Positions 1 to 13,100 of a stretch of 64,000 bases of DNA are shown piece after piece (the stretch's first letter is position 1; the number at the start of each line of letters is the position of its first letter). Both the position numbers and the translations under genes were made by a program. The stretch lies in contig OZ038322.1 of NCBI GenBank assembly GCA_964035795.1, positions 20,314,674 through 20,378,673 of the forward strand, in the 5' to 3' direction. The notes beneath the pieces were generated by a model. The model worked only from the letters and a program-made list of their open reading frames with translations, searched no databases and had not been told where the DNA came from. Source of the stretch: Pterobdella sp. o SKG-2022 (lineage: Eukaryota > Annelida > Clitellata > Hirudinida > Piscicolidae).

Positions 1-2220
1 CCTCCTACTCTTAAGACTTTTTTAAGTACATAGGCAGTTTTTAAGCACTAAATATCCCAGTTATATCGAATGGCTAACAAAACACAACTGGGTTAGGGAT
101 GATGAAACTTTAAAAACTTCAAAATTGCCATAATGACCAATATTAAAACAAATCTTGTCTGAAATAATTATATGTTTAAATGCAATAATTTTTAGAGGAT
201 TACGCATAAGATGAATAGAAAAGTACTATGAAAATGAACGAGTTTCAAAAGAACCATGCCGTAATAAAGATGCCTTATAGAAACAAAGAAAATAAAAAGT
301 AATTGGAAAGTATGCGCGCCCAAATTTTGTTTAAGGTTTATAACACAAGTTATGAAGGTACAGTCGTTATAAAAGGGAGTTTTAGATGCTTGAAATCATA
401 ATAAAAACCCCAAGTTGTTGAGTTTTTGAATACATAGAGAAAAAATTTAGGCAGAATTATCTTGAATAAACGTGTTTTCTTAAACTTCCTCATAGTTTAA
501 AGTAACTACACAGTAGAAACACAAGTAGAAAAATAAGTGTGATTAAAATTATTTTTAAAAATTTATATAATAAACCTTATACAAAGGTTCAACATACAAA
601 ATACAAAAAACTCCTTGAGCTCGGTGAATGGGCGGATTGCGGAAGATTTTGTTTTGAAAAGTTCTTGCATAATTTCACTACATCTTTTATTATAACTTTA
701 TCATGTATTTGGGTTGAATATTCTTTGTTGGAGCAAGAATTCAAATAGTGTACAACTTTACTGAATCTATGGATAATATAATGAACCTAATCGATTACAC
801 AAAAGAATTTTAATGTTACGATGGCGTGGGAAAAAAGCCTACCCCATCAACTATATAATATAGTCTACTCAACTACTCAACTATAGGAATAGAAAATGTC
901 TTTTAATCCTTATAAAGACAATGGTTAGAGTAATGATAATCTCAATGATAAATACTAAGTGGATGATGGAAAGGGTTGTGGGAAAATGGGGATTACAATG
1001 ATGAAGTTGTTGATGACTAAGTGGGGGTGATGATAATGATGATGATATAGGTTCAAACCGCAAATAAATGTTGATTAGACACATTTATAAAACCCCAGAA
1101 CTGCTTGGAAATTACACAACAAACCAAAATCACAAGTTGCTCAATTATAATGAAAAAGACACCATTTTGTTTTATGAATCAATTTATTCAAAATTTTCGA
1201 TATGCCAACGTTCATGACGCAAAAGCTTAATTAATATTTCTGAGATTTTTAAATTAGGGAATTCTACACAATTAAATAATAAATAATGATAACCAATGAC
1301 GAAATAGTTTATAATAAATTCTTCTCTGTTGTTACTATCTATTTCACTTTGAAATAAATCTGTCTATAGAAATAATTTATAGCAACCGTTCAGAGGTACA
1401 AGTTATTCAGACTATTTTGATGATATCAAATAAAAATGAGCTCTATAAATACATTACGTAGTTTACACTACTCGACACAGACTTGAAACAATACATTCCT
1501 TATTATTACACATGTCTTTAGTATAATTCACTCAGACCAAATTTTAGACTGTTTTTAGCAATGAATATTTGAAACATTCGTATAAAAAACACCCTCACTT
1601 ACAACTAATTACTTACCAATATAACCTTTGACATTAACCAATGATGAGATCAATTAGCAAAGTAATTCTAAAATTAAATACACTGATAAACTTAATTCAG
1701 TACATGTTTAAATCTCACAGAGTTGTATAAACGAAACATGTTCATCTTTAGGATAATGAAAATTGTTAAATCAATCAAAAGTGAATGATGATGCTATGTA
1801 AGGAGATATCTAGAGTTACAAGCTCAAGAGAGTTGAATAGAAAAAAGTTAAAAAAAAACCAGTGTAATAATGAAAACAAAACTACAATGAAAAGCATTAG
1901 ATTGATTAATCAAACTAACCTTGATGTATTATCAGTTAGATAGTGATATAAAAAATTTCTAAAGCAATGAAAAATTTAATTTTCGTCGTGAAACATTATA
2001 AATTTTTGATTTTCCAGTTAAAAATTTTTTGTTGTTGTTGCTAAGATATTAAAGTCACAGTGTACAAAAACCAACCAAACGACGTGAATATTAAAGCATT
2101 CTTATATATATATTCAGTTTCATACGCGCTCAATAGAATGGAACATTTTATTTCACATGATTAACTATGTTTTTAAGTTCTCTTTTCAAGTAGTTACATA
2201 CTATTAAACGTGAATTTTTT

Positions 2221-2415
2221 ATATTAGTGTATATTTTGTTGTCTTCAAAGTGAGAAACTGCATTTGTCCACCACTCAAGTTCGACTAGATGGAGCTTTGA
2301 ACCAACGAGTGCTGAATTAACTTATGAAAACAATAGTTAAGAAACTTAAAAGTTTCAACTCTGTTTATTATTTTAGTTTTTTGCACGCACATTATGTCAA
2401 AATTTATAAAACATT
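2221..2415 (+). repeat. Diverged direct repeat, copy 1
   Basis: Shares long blocks with 2,667-2,865, for example GTCTTCAAAGTGAGAAACT, TAGATGGAG and TTAACTTATGAAAACAA in the same order and spacing. The two copies lie about 450 bases apart in direct orientation. No coding potential is visible. Confidence 0.75.
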
Positions 2416-2666
2416 ATGATTTTTGTCAACAATTTGATCTTATGACACGTTTTGTATGAATATGCTACTTTTTTTTGTTTATTTACATTATGTTGGCTTA
2501 AAATGCAAGTCGGAATTAAAGCATAGTTTTTACTTGAAAAATATTTTAATTACATCGGTTTGAACGTTTGAAAAGATCGAGTTGAAATCTAAGAAATGAA
2601 CTTAAACCACAAATTACCATACATGAAAGAAGCCTTCCACACAATTCACACATAGTTTATGAAATT

Positions 2667-2865
2667 TATGTTAGTATATATTTTATTGTCTTCAAAGTGA
2701 GAAACTCCATTTGTCCATACCTCAAATGCGTCTAGATGGAGATATGACGCAACAAGTTTTGAGTTAACTTATGAAAACAAATAAGAAAGTTGAGAGTATC
2801 AATCTACACTTCAAACTCTCTTTAGTATTTAAGTATTTTTGCATACATCAAACGTGAAAATTTTT
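2667..2865 (+). repeat. Diverged direct repeat, copy 2
   Basis: Second copy of the block at 2,221-2,415, in the same orientation, with scattered substitutions and small indels. Confidence 0.75.
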
Positions 2866-5800
2866 AAGTATTATGCTCCTTGACAATTATGTAAAAAAAA
2901 TTCTTTTTAAAATCACCGAACATTTTCAAATTTTTATATATTCAGCATATTTATTGGACCAATTCTTTGAAACTCAACACTGTGTTGGGAAACGACAAAG
3001 AAGTTTTTCTTTTATTTAAAAAAAACTGAAAAGGTTTTTCTGCTCAAATTTCAAAGCAGCTAAATCTTAAAGTTTTAAAAATCTTATAATTCCTTGATCG
3101 CAGTTTTAATGTGGAACATTTAAATGTGTGTCTTCGTATTTTTCGACATCAAAGTACATTATTGAATAAGCTCCCGATTTGAAGGTTCTAATTGATGTTT
3201 ATTTTTTTTGATAACTTAATTGTATTTTTATTATATTGTTAATGACTGAAGATTTTGGATGTATTAATTAATTCGACCACCCTTAACACTCTTCAAATAG
3301 CCATATATCAACATCTATTTAAAGATTTGAACTAGTAGTTTAATTGAATTATATTCTATACATTAAAATTAGCAACATAAAACCTTTTAAAGTTCATTAA
3401 AAAGTTTTGGAACCCTCAACAAGCCCCATTTAATCCTTTTTGTGCCACTGTTACACTGGAAAGCATTTGAGGAACTCAAAGGAAATTTCTTAATAGATTT
3501 ATACGCTCGTTTATTGGTTTATAATAACATAACAGCATCGTTACCTTTTTTACCTAGCAAATATGTTGCTTTTTAGCAGTTTAATTTTGTATTTTTTATC
3601 TTTTTTCCCAAAATTTTTATTATTTTTGTGCATATTTGATAATTTAATAAATCGGCAAAGTTTCTTTTGCTTTTGGATTACATTTAAAAGCATTCTGTTT
3701 ATTTTTCATTCACATTGATCATTATAACAAGATGATTCTAGCGATCAAATGCTCAAAAAAAAGTTTAATTCGCTTTGAGTTGATAAATCTAAAAGCTTTA
3801 TATATATAAATTTTTATAAATTCCACAATATTGATATACAAAATGTGGTTTTTTGAACAATTAATTTTATAAACGATGTTATCAACGATCAATTCTTCCA
3901 AACAAACATTTGAAATCACTACCCATTGATAAGTTTCTGGTTTGAGACTAATGTATTTTTTAAATCATGTACGAACTAACACATTTTGAGAACACCTTAG
4001 ACATTAAGCTTTAAAAAATATGCTTAATAAAATGAATGCCTCTGAATTCACTGCAGTTTTCAAACATTCTACACACCTTGATTTCTTCACAACTCAATGA
4101 AAACATCGAGTTTTTCCACAATTTTTACAAAGTAGACATCTCTTCATTAACGCTTCAAATGTTCCATAATGGTTCATTCGGACGGATTGAAATTTATTTA
4201 AAAAAAAATAAAATTGAAAAGATTTATTAAGTGGTTGTGCGGTGTATATTCAATCAATCTACCACCAAAACAAGACTTAACAACAGTTATGTGGCATTGT
4301 TTTTAAAACCTGTCTATAGTGTCCAAACGAACTTTGAAACTTTATTACCGTTAACATCTGCCCTCAGAAACACTCAAAATTTAAAAAATGTATTAAATAA
4401 AACGCGTTTTAGAAGTTGAAACACAAAATGAAACCAAAAAAACAGAGACAAGGGGGAAACCCTTATTTTATGCATAGATATAACGAGAAATGTTTTAAAA
4501 ATCTTCTAAAAAACAAAAAAAAAGAAAACCATTCAATGGAATTTAATTAAAAATCTTTTAAATGTACATTGTTAATACTTTTATATAAATATATTGATAA
4601 AGTTGATGTCACGTATTTGGGAACTTGAATGTCAAAAACCTTAGAGCAATAATGTAGGAGAGAAACAACGGTATTTTGAAAAACCTTTCATTTTACGTAC
4701 TAAGCTTTTTATAATACATTCTTTAGTTTTTGAATCAATATATTAGAAACATAAAATGTTTTACGAAAAGCTTCGTGCTTTAAACAAGGCTTCAAAATAT
4801 CAGAAGTTTCTCTATTTCTATTGAATTCATTTTCACATTGGAACATTAACAACCATCACTTTGATTTTAATTATAGTAAAAATTACTCAAAAAAACATCA
4901 AAATAATGAATAATGAAAAACAAAAAGAATGATAATAATATATTGAAAATAATAATAGCAATAATTATTAATATTAATCAAACTAAATTATTACAAATCA
5001 AATTATCCTAAAAGTATTAATACTTCTATAAAGTTAGATAAACCAAGGCAAACAAAGGTTCGCTACTATTATGTCTTCCATAACTATTTAGCGCAATAAA
5101 AATAGCGCTATACAAACGCTGGATTGATGCTTCTACTCACCATAAGTGTAAATAGGTAGAGATTTTTTACAAGTTTTACATTTAAATTTAAAAATATGAA
5201 CTTATCAAAATATTACAATGCGTCTTCAATACAGATACATACTCTTATACATTTATATAAGAAATATGTATGTATAATATTGATACAGGATCTATTAAAA
5301 TATAAAAGACAGGCACTTTTGGTAGTTAAGGGTATTTAAGGCTATAGAGATCGTGGTAGGGAAATAAAGGAATCTACACCAAATCAACCTACCCCCTTGT
5401 AAGACAGCATGTACGTTGCGAAGAATAACAAGGTGATATGTCTATGAGAGTTTTTTACAATTTTGCATCTAGCCATGGATCTGTTATTAAAAATATACCA
5501 AAATAAACGCATAAAATGTAATTAAAAACTTAATAAAATATAAACAAAGTGAAATCAATAAAAGAGGGTAAATTTTAAATACTTTTAAATAACAGCAGTA
5601 ATTTTTGAGGTGAATGTTAAACATTTCAAGATTCAAGCATTTGCTTATTATCAAAAGGCCATAAATTTAACAAGATCTTCAAAATAATTGCATTTAATTG
5701 AAATCTTTTCAAAAAAAACCGTCTTGTTAGTTTTTTATATGTATTTTCAAAAAAATGAAATCTTTTATACAATTGGATCACTATAACATGTAAAAGGCAC

Positions 5801-7076
5801 TTGGGACTCATCAACACAAAATCATTATGGTAATTATAATTTGTAGGCCTTCAATACCATTTAAATATGCATGGAGCAACATGAATTCAAACCAATTGTT
5901 AAATAAAATAAATTAAATATGTTTGATATGAATTTAACTTTTTTCTGTCGAAACACGACGAAATTTTACATCTTACAATGCCAAAAAAACAAACGAAACA
6001 ATGCTAATTTAAAACGCAAATAAGAATAAGACATTTAGGTATGAATTCTACATGATTTTAGAATGTGCATATGATGGAAATGGATTTGGGAATATTCTTC
6101 GTGAATAACGATGTTAAAACGTTCAACAATCTGTGATATTGGTGATGTCCATAAAGGATCATTAAGAACAAGCAAGAATTTCAAGTTTTTAAACAACAAA
6201 AAAGATGAACCGCCAAAAAAATTAATTTGTATACATAAAATGAGCAAAATATTTATACATAACAACGTCATGGTTCTGGGCGAAGTGTCTGGAGTGGGTA
6301 GGCCTACAGGAATCAGTCTCAAGCATGACATATCTTACTTCTTTATCAAATTAATTTTTTTAATATTTGAACAATTACGTTAATTGTTTCATGTTTTAAT
6401 TTTTATTTGATTAGGAATTATTATATTATTTACAAAAATTTATTACTTATTTTATTAGGTTTCTTTTTTTAGTTTTTTTTTTTACTTGACATTTTTCTAA
6501 CTGCATTTATTCGTTCATATTTTTCTATAAATAATCTGCTTTCTTTTAGAATCAAGCAACACGTTTCACCTGTAGAATGCATTTGTTTATAAAGCCCACT
6601 CTATAAATAACTGAATTATTTATTTATGATTTTCAGGTTAAATAAAGAAGAATATTAATTTCATAATTATAAAATAGCGAATAATTTATAATTTTCATGA
6701 ACTAAATTAATTATTCACACAAAAAAACTAATATTTGAGTATTTGAATAAAATTTTTATATAAAAAAATGTAGAAATAAAAAATTAAATAAAATTACCAA
6801 AAAATAAAAATCATAAATAAGAGCATTAAACAAAAATAGAGCCAGATAGATGTAATTACAAATGCACAGCTGATTTGAGTGAAGGACATGTAAAAAATTC
6901 ATGCGTAATATCCAATCAATGCAGACTGTGGCATGTGTGTGTGCTTGCTTGATACAAAACCACTGTTATATTCAGTTAAAAATTTAACAACATACTTCAA
7001 TAGGGCCACTGTGTAAATCTTTTAGCATTTTTGTTCGTTTTATATTTAACAAAAAAACTTAATGATAAATTTTCAA

Positions 7077-7082
7077 TTTATT
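7077..7082 (-). terminator. Candidate polyadenylation signal of CREB3L
   Basis: AATAAA on the minus strand about 60 bases past the TAA stop at 7,145-7,143. It supports, but does not prove, that the gene ends here. Confidence 0.4.
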
Positions 7083-7142
7083 TTGATAAATTTTAGAATT
7101 AAAAGTAAAACAAAAACCAAAACTTACAAAAGAACAGAGCTT

Positions 7143-10100
7143 TTAAAACGCAGAAGGAAAATAGACAGGTGATGATAATGATGAAGATGCTGCCGATGAC
7201 GATGATGATGATGATGTTTTAATTACTTTGCTCACTATGCCTTGGAGCTTTTGCACTTCAGTAATTAGAGATCTGGAGATGGAATCATATTGACATTTAT
7301 TTTTTATTGTTTCAATGTTTTAAGCGATAATGTGTTTTTAAGTTTACACTAAACTTTTTCGTATTCATGTTGAAAGCTTTTATTGAAATTATAAAAATAG
7401 AAGATGACTTTGATATCAGAAAAATGATATAATATTACTAAATACAAAATAAGGAAACTAAAAAAAGTTTTAACTGAGTAGAAATGAAAAGGACAGAAAT
7501 GATACTATTGTTATAGATAAGTACAACGCTTTTTATTGATAATTATTTTATAGAGACTTACTAAACTAGACATTTTATTGATAGAAATATACTATAAACC
7601 TATGATTTAGATATGTTAAGCCTAATAATAATTTTTCAGTAACATAAGCTATGATACAAAGCGCGATAAGAATGTATATAAACATGCTGGTAACAGTTTT
7701 AATGTGTCATACAGACCTGTTATTGCTTTCTAGCATATTGATTCTCTTCTTCAAGCTTGTGTTCTCTTGAGTGATCACTTCCACCCTGCCATCGAAACAT
7801 TTACGTTGTATTGGTTGGCTTTTTAGGTAGTAACGTTTTATATTGATAACATCATAAAATAACATTGAATACATAAAAGTATGAATTTAAATAGGGAAAT
7901 GTATTTGTTTCTCAGTGTTATAAAAAAGAATATATTTGAATTAATATTCAACTTTTTTTCAAGACTTTCTAGATATTCTTTTTTCTTTCTTCTGCTCTCT
8001 TGGGCTGAAATCTGCGTGCAATGAAAATTTAGAAATCTATTAGATTTTTCAAAAACCAAACAAATTAATATAAGTATTAATAAAAAATCATAGAGCTATT
8101 TCATAAATTGTGCATTATCGCTTGTACAAATTACCACAAATACTCGTTCTCATCAAAGCTTACTTAATATAACAATGTATATATTTAATTAAAGTGAAAA
8201 ACAAAAATTAATATCAAACCACCTTATTTTTTATCTTCCTTCTTATTTTTTTCAAATTCTTTTCTTCTTGTTTAGACAAGGGAAGTTTGGAAGGCAGTGC
8301 ATACCCTTCAGCCAATAGTGTTCTTTTCTCTTCCTCACTCAAAACTAAAACTCCATTGCTACTGTTCTGTTGTGTCGACAATGAAAATTTAAGCAAACTT
8401 TTAATAGGAAATTGTTATATTAGTTTTCTATGACTTTCTACCATGTCTATGAAAATGCTACAGGCCTCTAACAAGTCTGATAGTAAACCGTCATAATCAG
8501 AAGCGTTTTAACCTCATTTTTATTATTATTGTTATTATTATTATTCAAATTTTTATAAAGCAAAATTTACAAATAAATATCCTTCAGAGGCGCTCAAATG
8601 TTTGTGAGGAATTATGAATTAAGTTGTTTATGGTATAAGTGAGTTTTCAAAACTTTGCGAAAATTTTTGAGAGGTGAAAGAGAATTCTACAGACGTAGGG
8701 CGTTATGGTACGTTTAATTTATAAAAAAAGGGCTTTAACCTCTGACAGTGAAATTTTTTTATAAAAAATAAAAAGAGAATCACTACTAGGAAGTTATATA
8801 AGCATTCTTATGAAAACACTGGTAAGTTGGAGTATGGCATTAAATTTATCTATTTCATATATTAATCGTTAACTTTCATAAAAATTTTTCAGTCCCGCTA
8901 TTACTGATGATGCGGTCTGTATTCAGAGGTTTTTAGCTCAAATCCAAGTCGGGTTGACAACATCTTTGTACAGTGTGTTTGTTATAACTTAAAACTGTAG
9001 CATTTTCTTTGATCTTTACGACATGAAGCGCTCTAATTTTAACTTAGCCATAAAACTACTAAGGAGTTTGAGAAAGATTTTATGTCTTCAGCGTGAATGA
9101 AAACACCATTCATCAGAGTTTTGAATATTTTTTTCCCATTCTTCATGACTTATAGTTTTTGGTGAGTTTATTTTTCATAAGATTACGACAAGCCTCAAGT
9201 TCAAACCTGGTGTCAAACATTCTCAAAATTATAGCTTAGAGGTTTGAAATTTATTTGTAAAATATTTTTTCTAAAAATTAAGATTAAAATTGGAAAAAAT
9301 ATGAGTATTGCAAACAAAAGACTAGTTTCATATTGAAATTCTGAGCTAAATCGGTTTTTAAGATTTTAATTAATAAGAACTAACTCTTGAAACTATTCAA
9401 ATAACAAGTTTTCTCTGTAAAGCTAAATATATCATAAAGTACACAATAAAATTTAAATCTCAGTAAACATACTTTATATTTTCCAATGAACTTCAAATTA
9501 TCAGCCATGTATCCTTAAGCTATTTTTCAGCAATCAAAAGTCTTCATCAGTTTTTATGAACTATAATAGATTATAATTCTGTCCATTTCCAAATAACTAG
9601 GGCTGCAGCCGTCAGCCTAAATTAGTGACACTATTTATAGCATAATGAATAGAATAAGCTTTTTATTTGGGACAAATTTTCATAGACAGCCATCCCGAGC
9701 TAACGTCCAATTCAAAATTATCGAATCCAAGATACGCCGTTCCCACACTTTGGCAGTTTGCCTTGCAATTGTCAAAAAAATAGGATGATTATCCGTCAAG
9801 CCAAATGAAAGTAAAACCCAAAATATCAGTCTGTAAATATCTCATACTGAAGTCTACTTTTATCCAGACTAACAAAAAATCAGCTTTTAGCTATAGGTGC
9901 TAAGATTAGTGAAGTTAACGTCGATGCTCATTTTAACTGCTTAAAAAGATTGGAAAATATACATTTAATGAATAAAATAATGAAAAACAATATTACAATG
10001 CAAAATATGAACTAACAAAATCAATAAGCAAAATTTGAACTAACACAGCTACATCAAAATATCAAACTAAATTATTATAAATATAAAGAAAACTATATTC

Positions 10101-13100
10101 AAATAAACAAACTTATACTAACAGAACTGGAGAAAAAAGGCTGGTGTCTCTGGTCCCTTAAAACGTTATTTCCCATGCCATTTCCCTGGTGCTTAGAGCC
10201 CATCTTAGGACTGGGAGGGTCTGAAGCGCCTCCAACACTGCATTCAGAGTCGCTGTTGTGACTCAATGGTGGAGTCAATGGAAGACGGGTTGATGGCTGG
10301 TGGTTGGGCATAGGAACTGGAGAGGAACTCAAAGAATTCACTGCGTGGTATTTGTAAAATTGAGTGGTTAAAATTTGATTAACAGTTGAACGAGTGCTGT
10401 TACTATAATTGTTGAAAATCAAAAAAAAATAAAATGAAAAAAAGGTTTTACTGAATGATTTAATTCAAGGTTATGGGCTGAAGTTGCATTTTAGATTTAT
10501 AACACAGATCAATTGAGTGGGAAGAGTTATACTATGGAGTAGAAAGCATTATGTATCGAGTTTTGGAGGAAACTTCAACATGTATAATTGTAAAGTGCTT
10601 TAAAAGTTGATAAAAAATTATTATGATTTCAAATGAAAATTTTCTTAACTATTTAAATTAAATTAAGATTTTATTTCATGAAAATGAATTAATTCGAGTT
10701 AATATATATTATATTTTTTGGAATAAGTCAAATTAAAATGAAAAATCATCACATAAAAATATTTTAATCTTTTTAATTAACTCCTAAGCCGAGATGAGAG
10801 ATAAGACGCAAAAAGACGTCTGTCTTGAGTGTTAAAAATGCCTCAAATTTGATGCTGCAACCTTAAAATTATGCAACTTAAAACGAAATATCGAGAAATT
10901 CGCTCTAGGAAAGCTTTATAAAACTTTTGATGAATTTTAAACCACGAATAATTTTGTTATCAGACCATCAAAGAAAACTCTTCCTCTGACAGTTTTACAT
11001 ATCTCAAATTTAATAAAGTAAAACTTAGATATTTTTGAGCATTAAAATATAATAAATAACTGAGAATGACATGGAAATATGTCTCAATGAAAATTCTTTA
11101 TTTTATTCTTATCATGCCTAAAATCTTTGGACCATTTCATTGGCTTTTGTTTGACTTAATCTTTAACAATGCGGTTTGAACTTTCAAATAGCAACGTTTC
11201 CAACAGTGTTTTTATTATTCAATTATTCTTCTATTATTTCATTGAAATTATATTTTTTTGATTTTGAACAATATATCTTGGTTAAACTTCATGATTATTC
11301 GAGAACCGTCAAAACAACAGTCTTTGCTCAGGTATTATTTTCAATTATATTTGTATAAGCAGCGAATACATGTATTACTATTTATAACCGTACATTTTTA
11401 AAGTATTAACTCAGCTTCGAAAATTATTAATATTATTGAAATTATTTTTAAGAGTTTGCCTACTAAATAACTTCGAATTGAGGTTTTAATATTACAGGGC
11501 AAACATGACAAACATTTTCTTTGCAAAGGTTTAGATTTGAATGAGTTGTATAACACTTATAAGGATAAGGAATGTATTTAAATAATTAAAACAGAATCAA
11601 AAATCGATCATAACTACCAAACCTGAATTAAACTGATCAGAGTATTCTGTTTTGATAGAATTGATAGACAGTAAGAGTTCTTTTTGGTCTATTTCATTGA
11701 TGTTGAATTCATTTTTGAGCTCTCTTTCGTTTTCGTTACAAGAATAGAAACTTGAATAGCAATTGCGTTTTTGGTTGTTCAAAATGTATTTTTTATTATC
11801 AGCGTTTAATTTACGTTTTTGACCTTTTCCATTCATAACTGTTTCATTTTTTTTTGAAACACATTCCATAATAGCAGAGTTGAAGTTTTCATAAGGGTCT
11901 GTGCAGTTTTTGCTGGAAACATTTCTTTCATTATCATCCGTGAAGACTGGACTTTCGTTGTTGAGTTTTCTTTGTTGCAGGCCAGCAGAAGTGTATGAAA
12001 CGTTGTTTTCTTCATTGTTGTACGCGTTGTCACCTGTGGTAAATGAGTTATTAGCTGAATATTATGTTTTTTTTAACTTTATAATTGAATAATATTATAG
12101 GATGAATAAAAGCCATTAAAAAGGTTTAGTAACAATGGTTTTCATCTAACTTATCCATCTTAATAGCGAATATTTGACACAAATATATAAAAAACGTTTT
12201 TTATCTTTAAACTTTCATTTTCGGGTTGTACTAGATTATAAATTAAAACAAACACAAAATAAAACAGTTGATTTCACAAAGACCTTTTTTGTGGTATTAT
12301 TCTCAATCTCAACAATTCTTTGTGCCTATCTATCTTGGTCCTGGGCATGACGTTAAACTGCACCGAAGACAGCGTCTCCAATTTGAGACTGCTTTCTTGT
12401 TATAACCTGGATAACAGTAGACTTTGGTAACAGGTATCGACAGACTGATATCCTGGTATCGTTGTCATTTGGCTTGGCGGAGGATCATTCTTTATTGACA
12501 ATGGCAAGGCAAACTGCCCAAGTGTGGGAACGGCGGTTCTTGAAATCCGATAGTTTCAAGTTGGACGTTAGCTTGGACTGGCAGTTCTATGAAAACTTTG
12601 TTCCAACTAAAAATGGCTTTCATTAGCCGACTCCTGTATACCCCAGCTACTGGGACGCCTACAGCAGTATAATCTAATATGGATATTGTTATTTATTATT
12701 TAGCCATAGATTTAGAGGCTTTCAGATCTCTTCTTAATTGCAGGGTTGATTTTGGTTGTTTTGACAATTTTTTGGATAAAGCTGAAATTTTATTTTTTAT
12801 AGTTTGTGCTGGTTACCCTGCCTCAAATCTCAATCTATGACCGAATAACATGAACCTGGGGTAAGCAATGGACTGGCTCATATAATACGCTTTTGATTTT
12901 CTGTATATGCTTTTTGAAGTGATTACATTTTGCCAAAATACTTCTAACACACGTCAATTTATGATTGAATGATCTAATTTATAAATGATATGCTGATCAA
13001 TAATTTTGTGTCCAAGTTAACAAGACTTTTAACTGATGTTGATAGAGTTTTATGTATTTCTGATTCAAAACGTTTACCTGAAGCTTAAACAAAACATTTT

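Larger units (their letters stand above)
1..7076. other. Gene-free A+T-rich stretch
   Basis: I see no coding region I can support here. Open frames are short, lack codon structure and lack plausible splice partners. The stretch holds a diverged direct duplication at 2,221-2,415 and 2,667-2,865 and many A/T runs. A pair of overlapping opposite-strand open frames at 6,035-6,383 matches nothing I recognise. The left part may hold further 3' sequence of the minus-strand CREB3-like gene, but no downstream exon could be identified. Confidence 0.6.

Noticed and set aside
6035..6383. Overlapping open frames of 98 and 90 codons on opposite strands
   Set aside because: No family resemblance, no convincing splice neighbours, and both strands open equally; probably chance.
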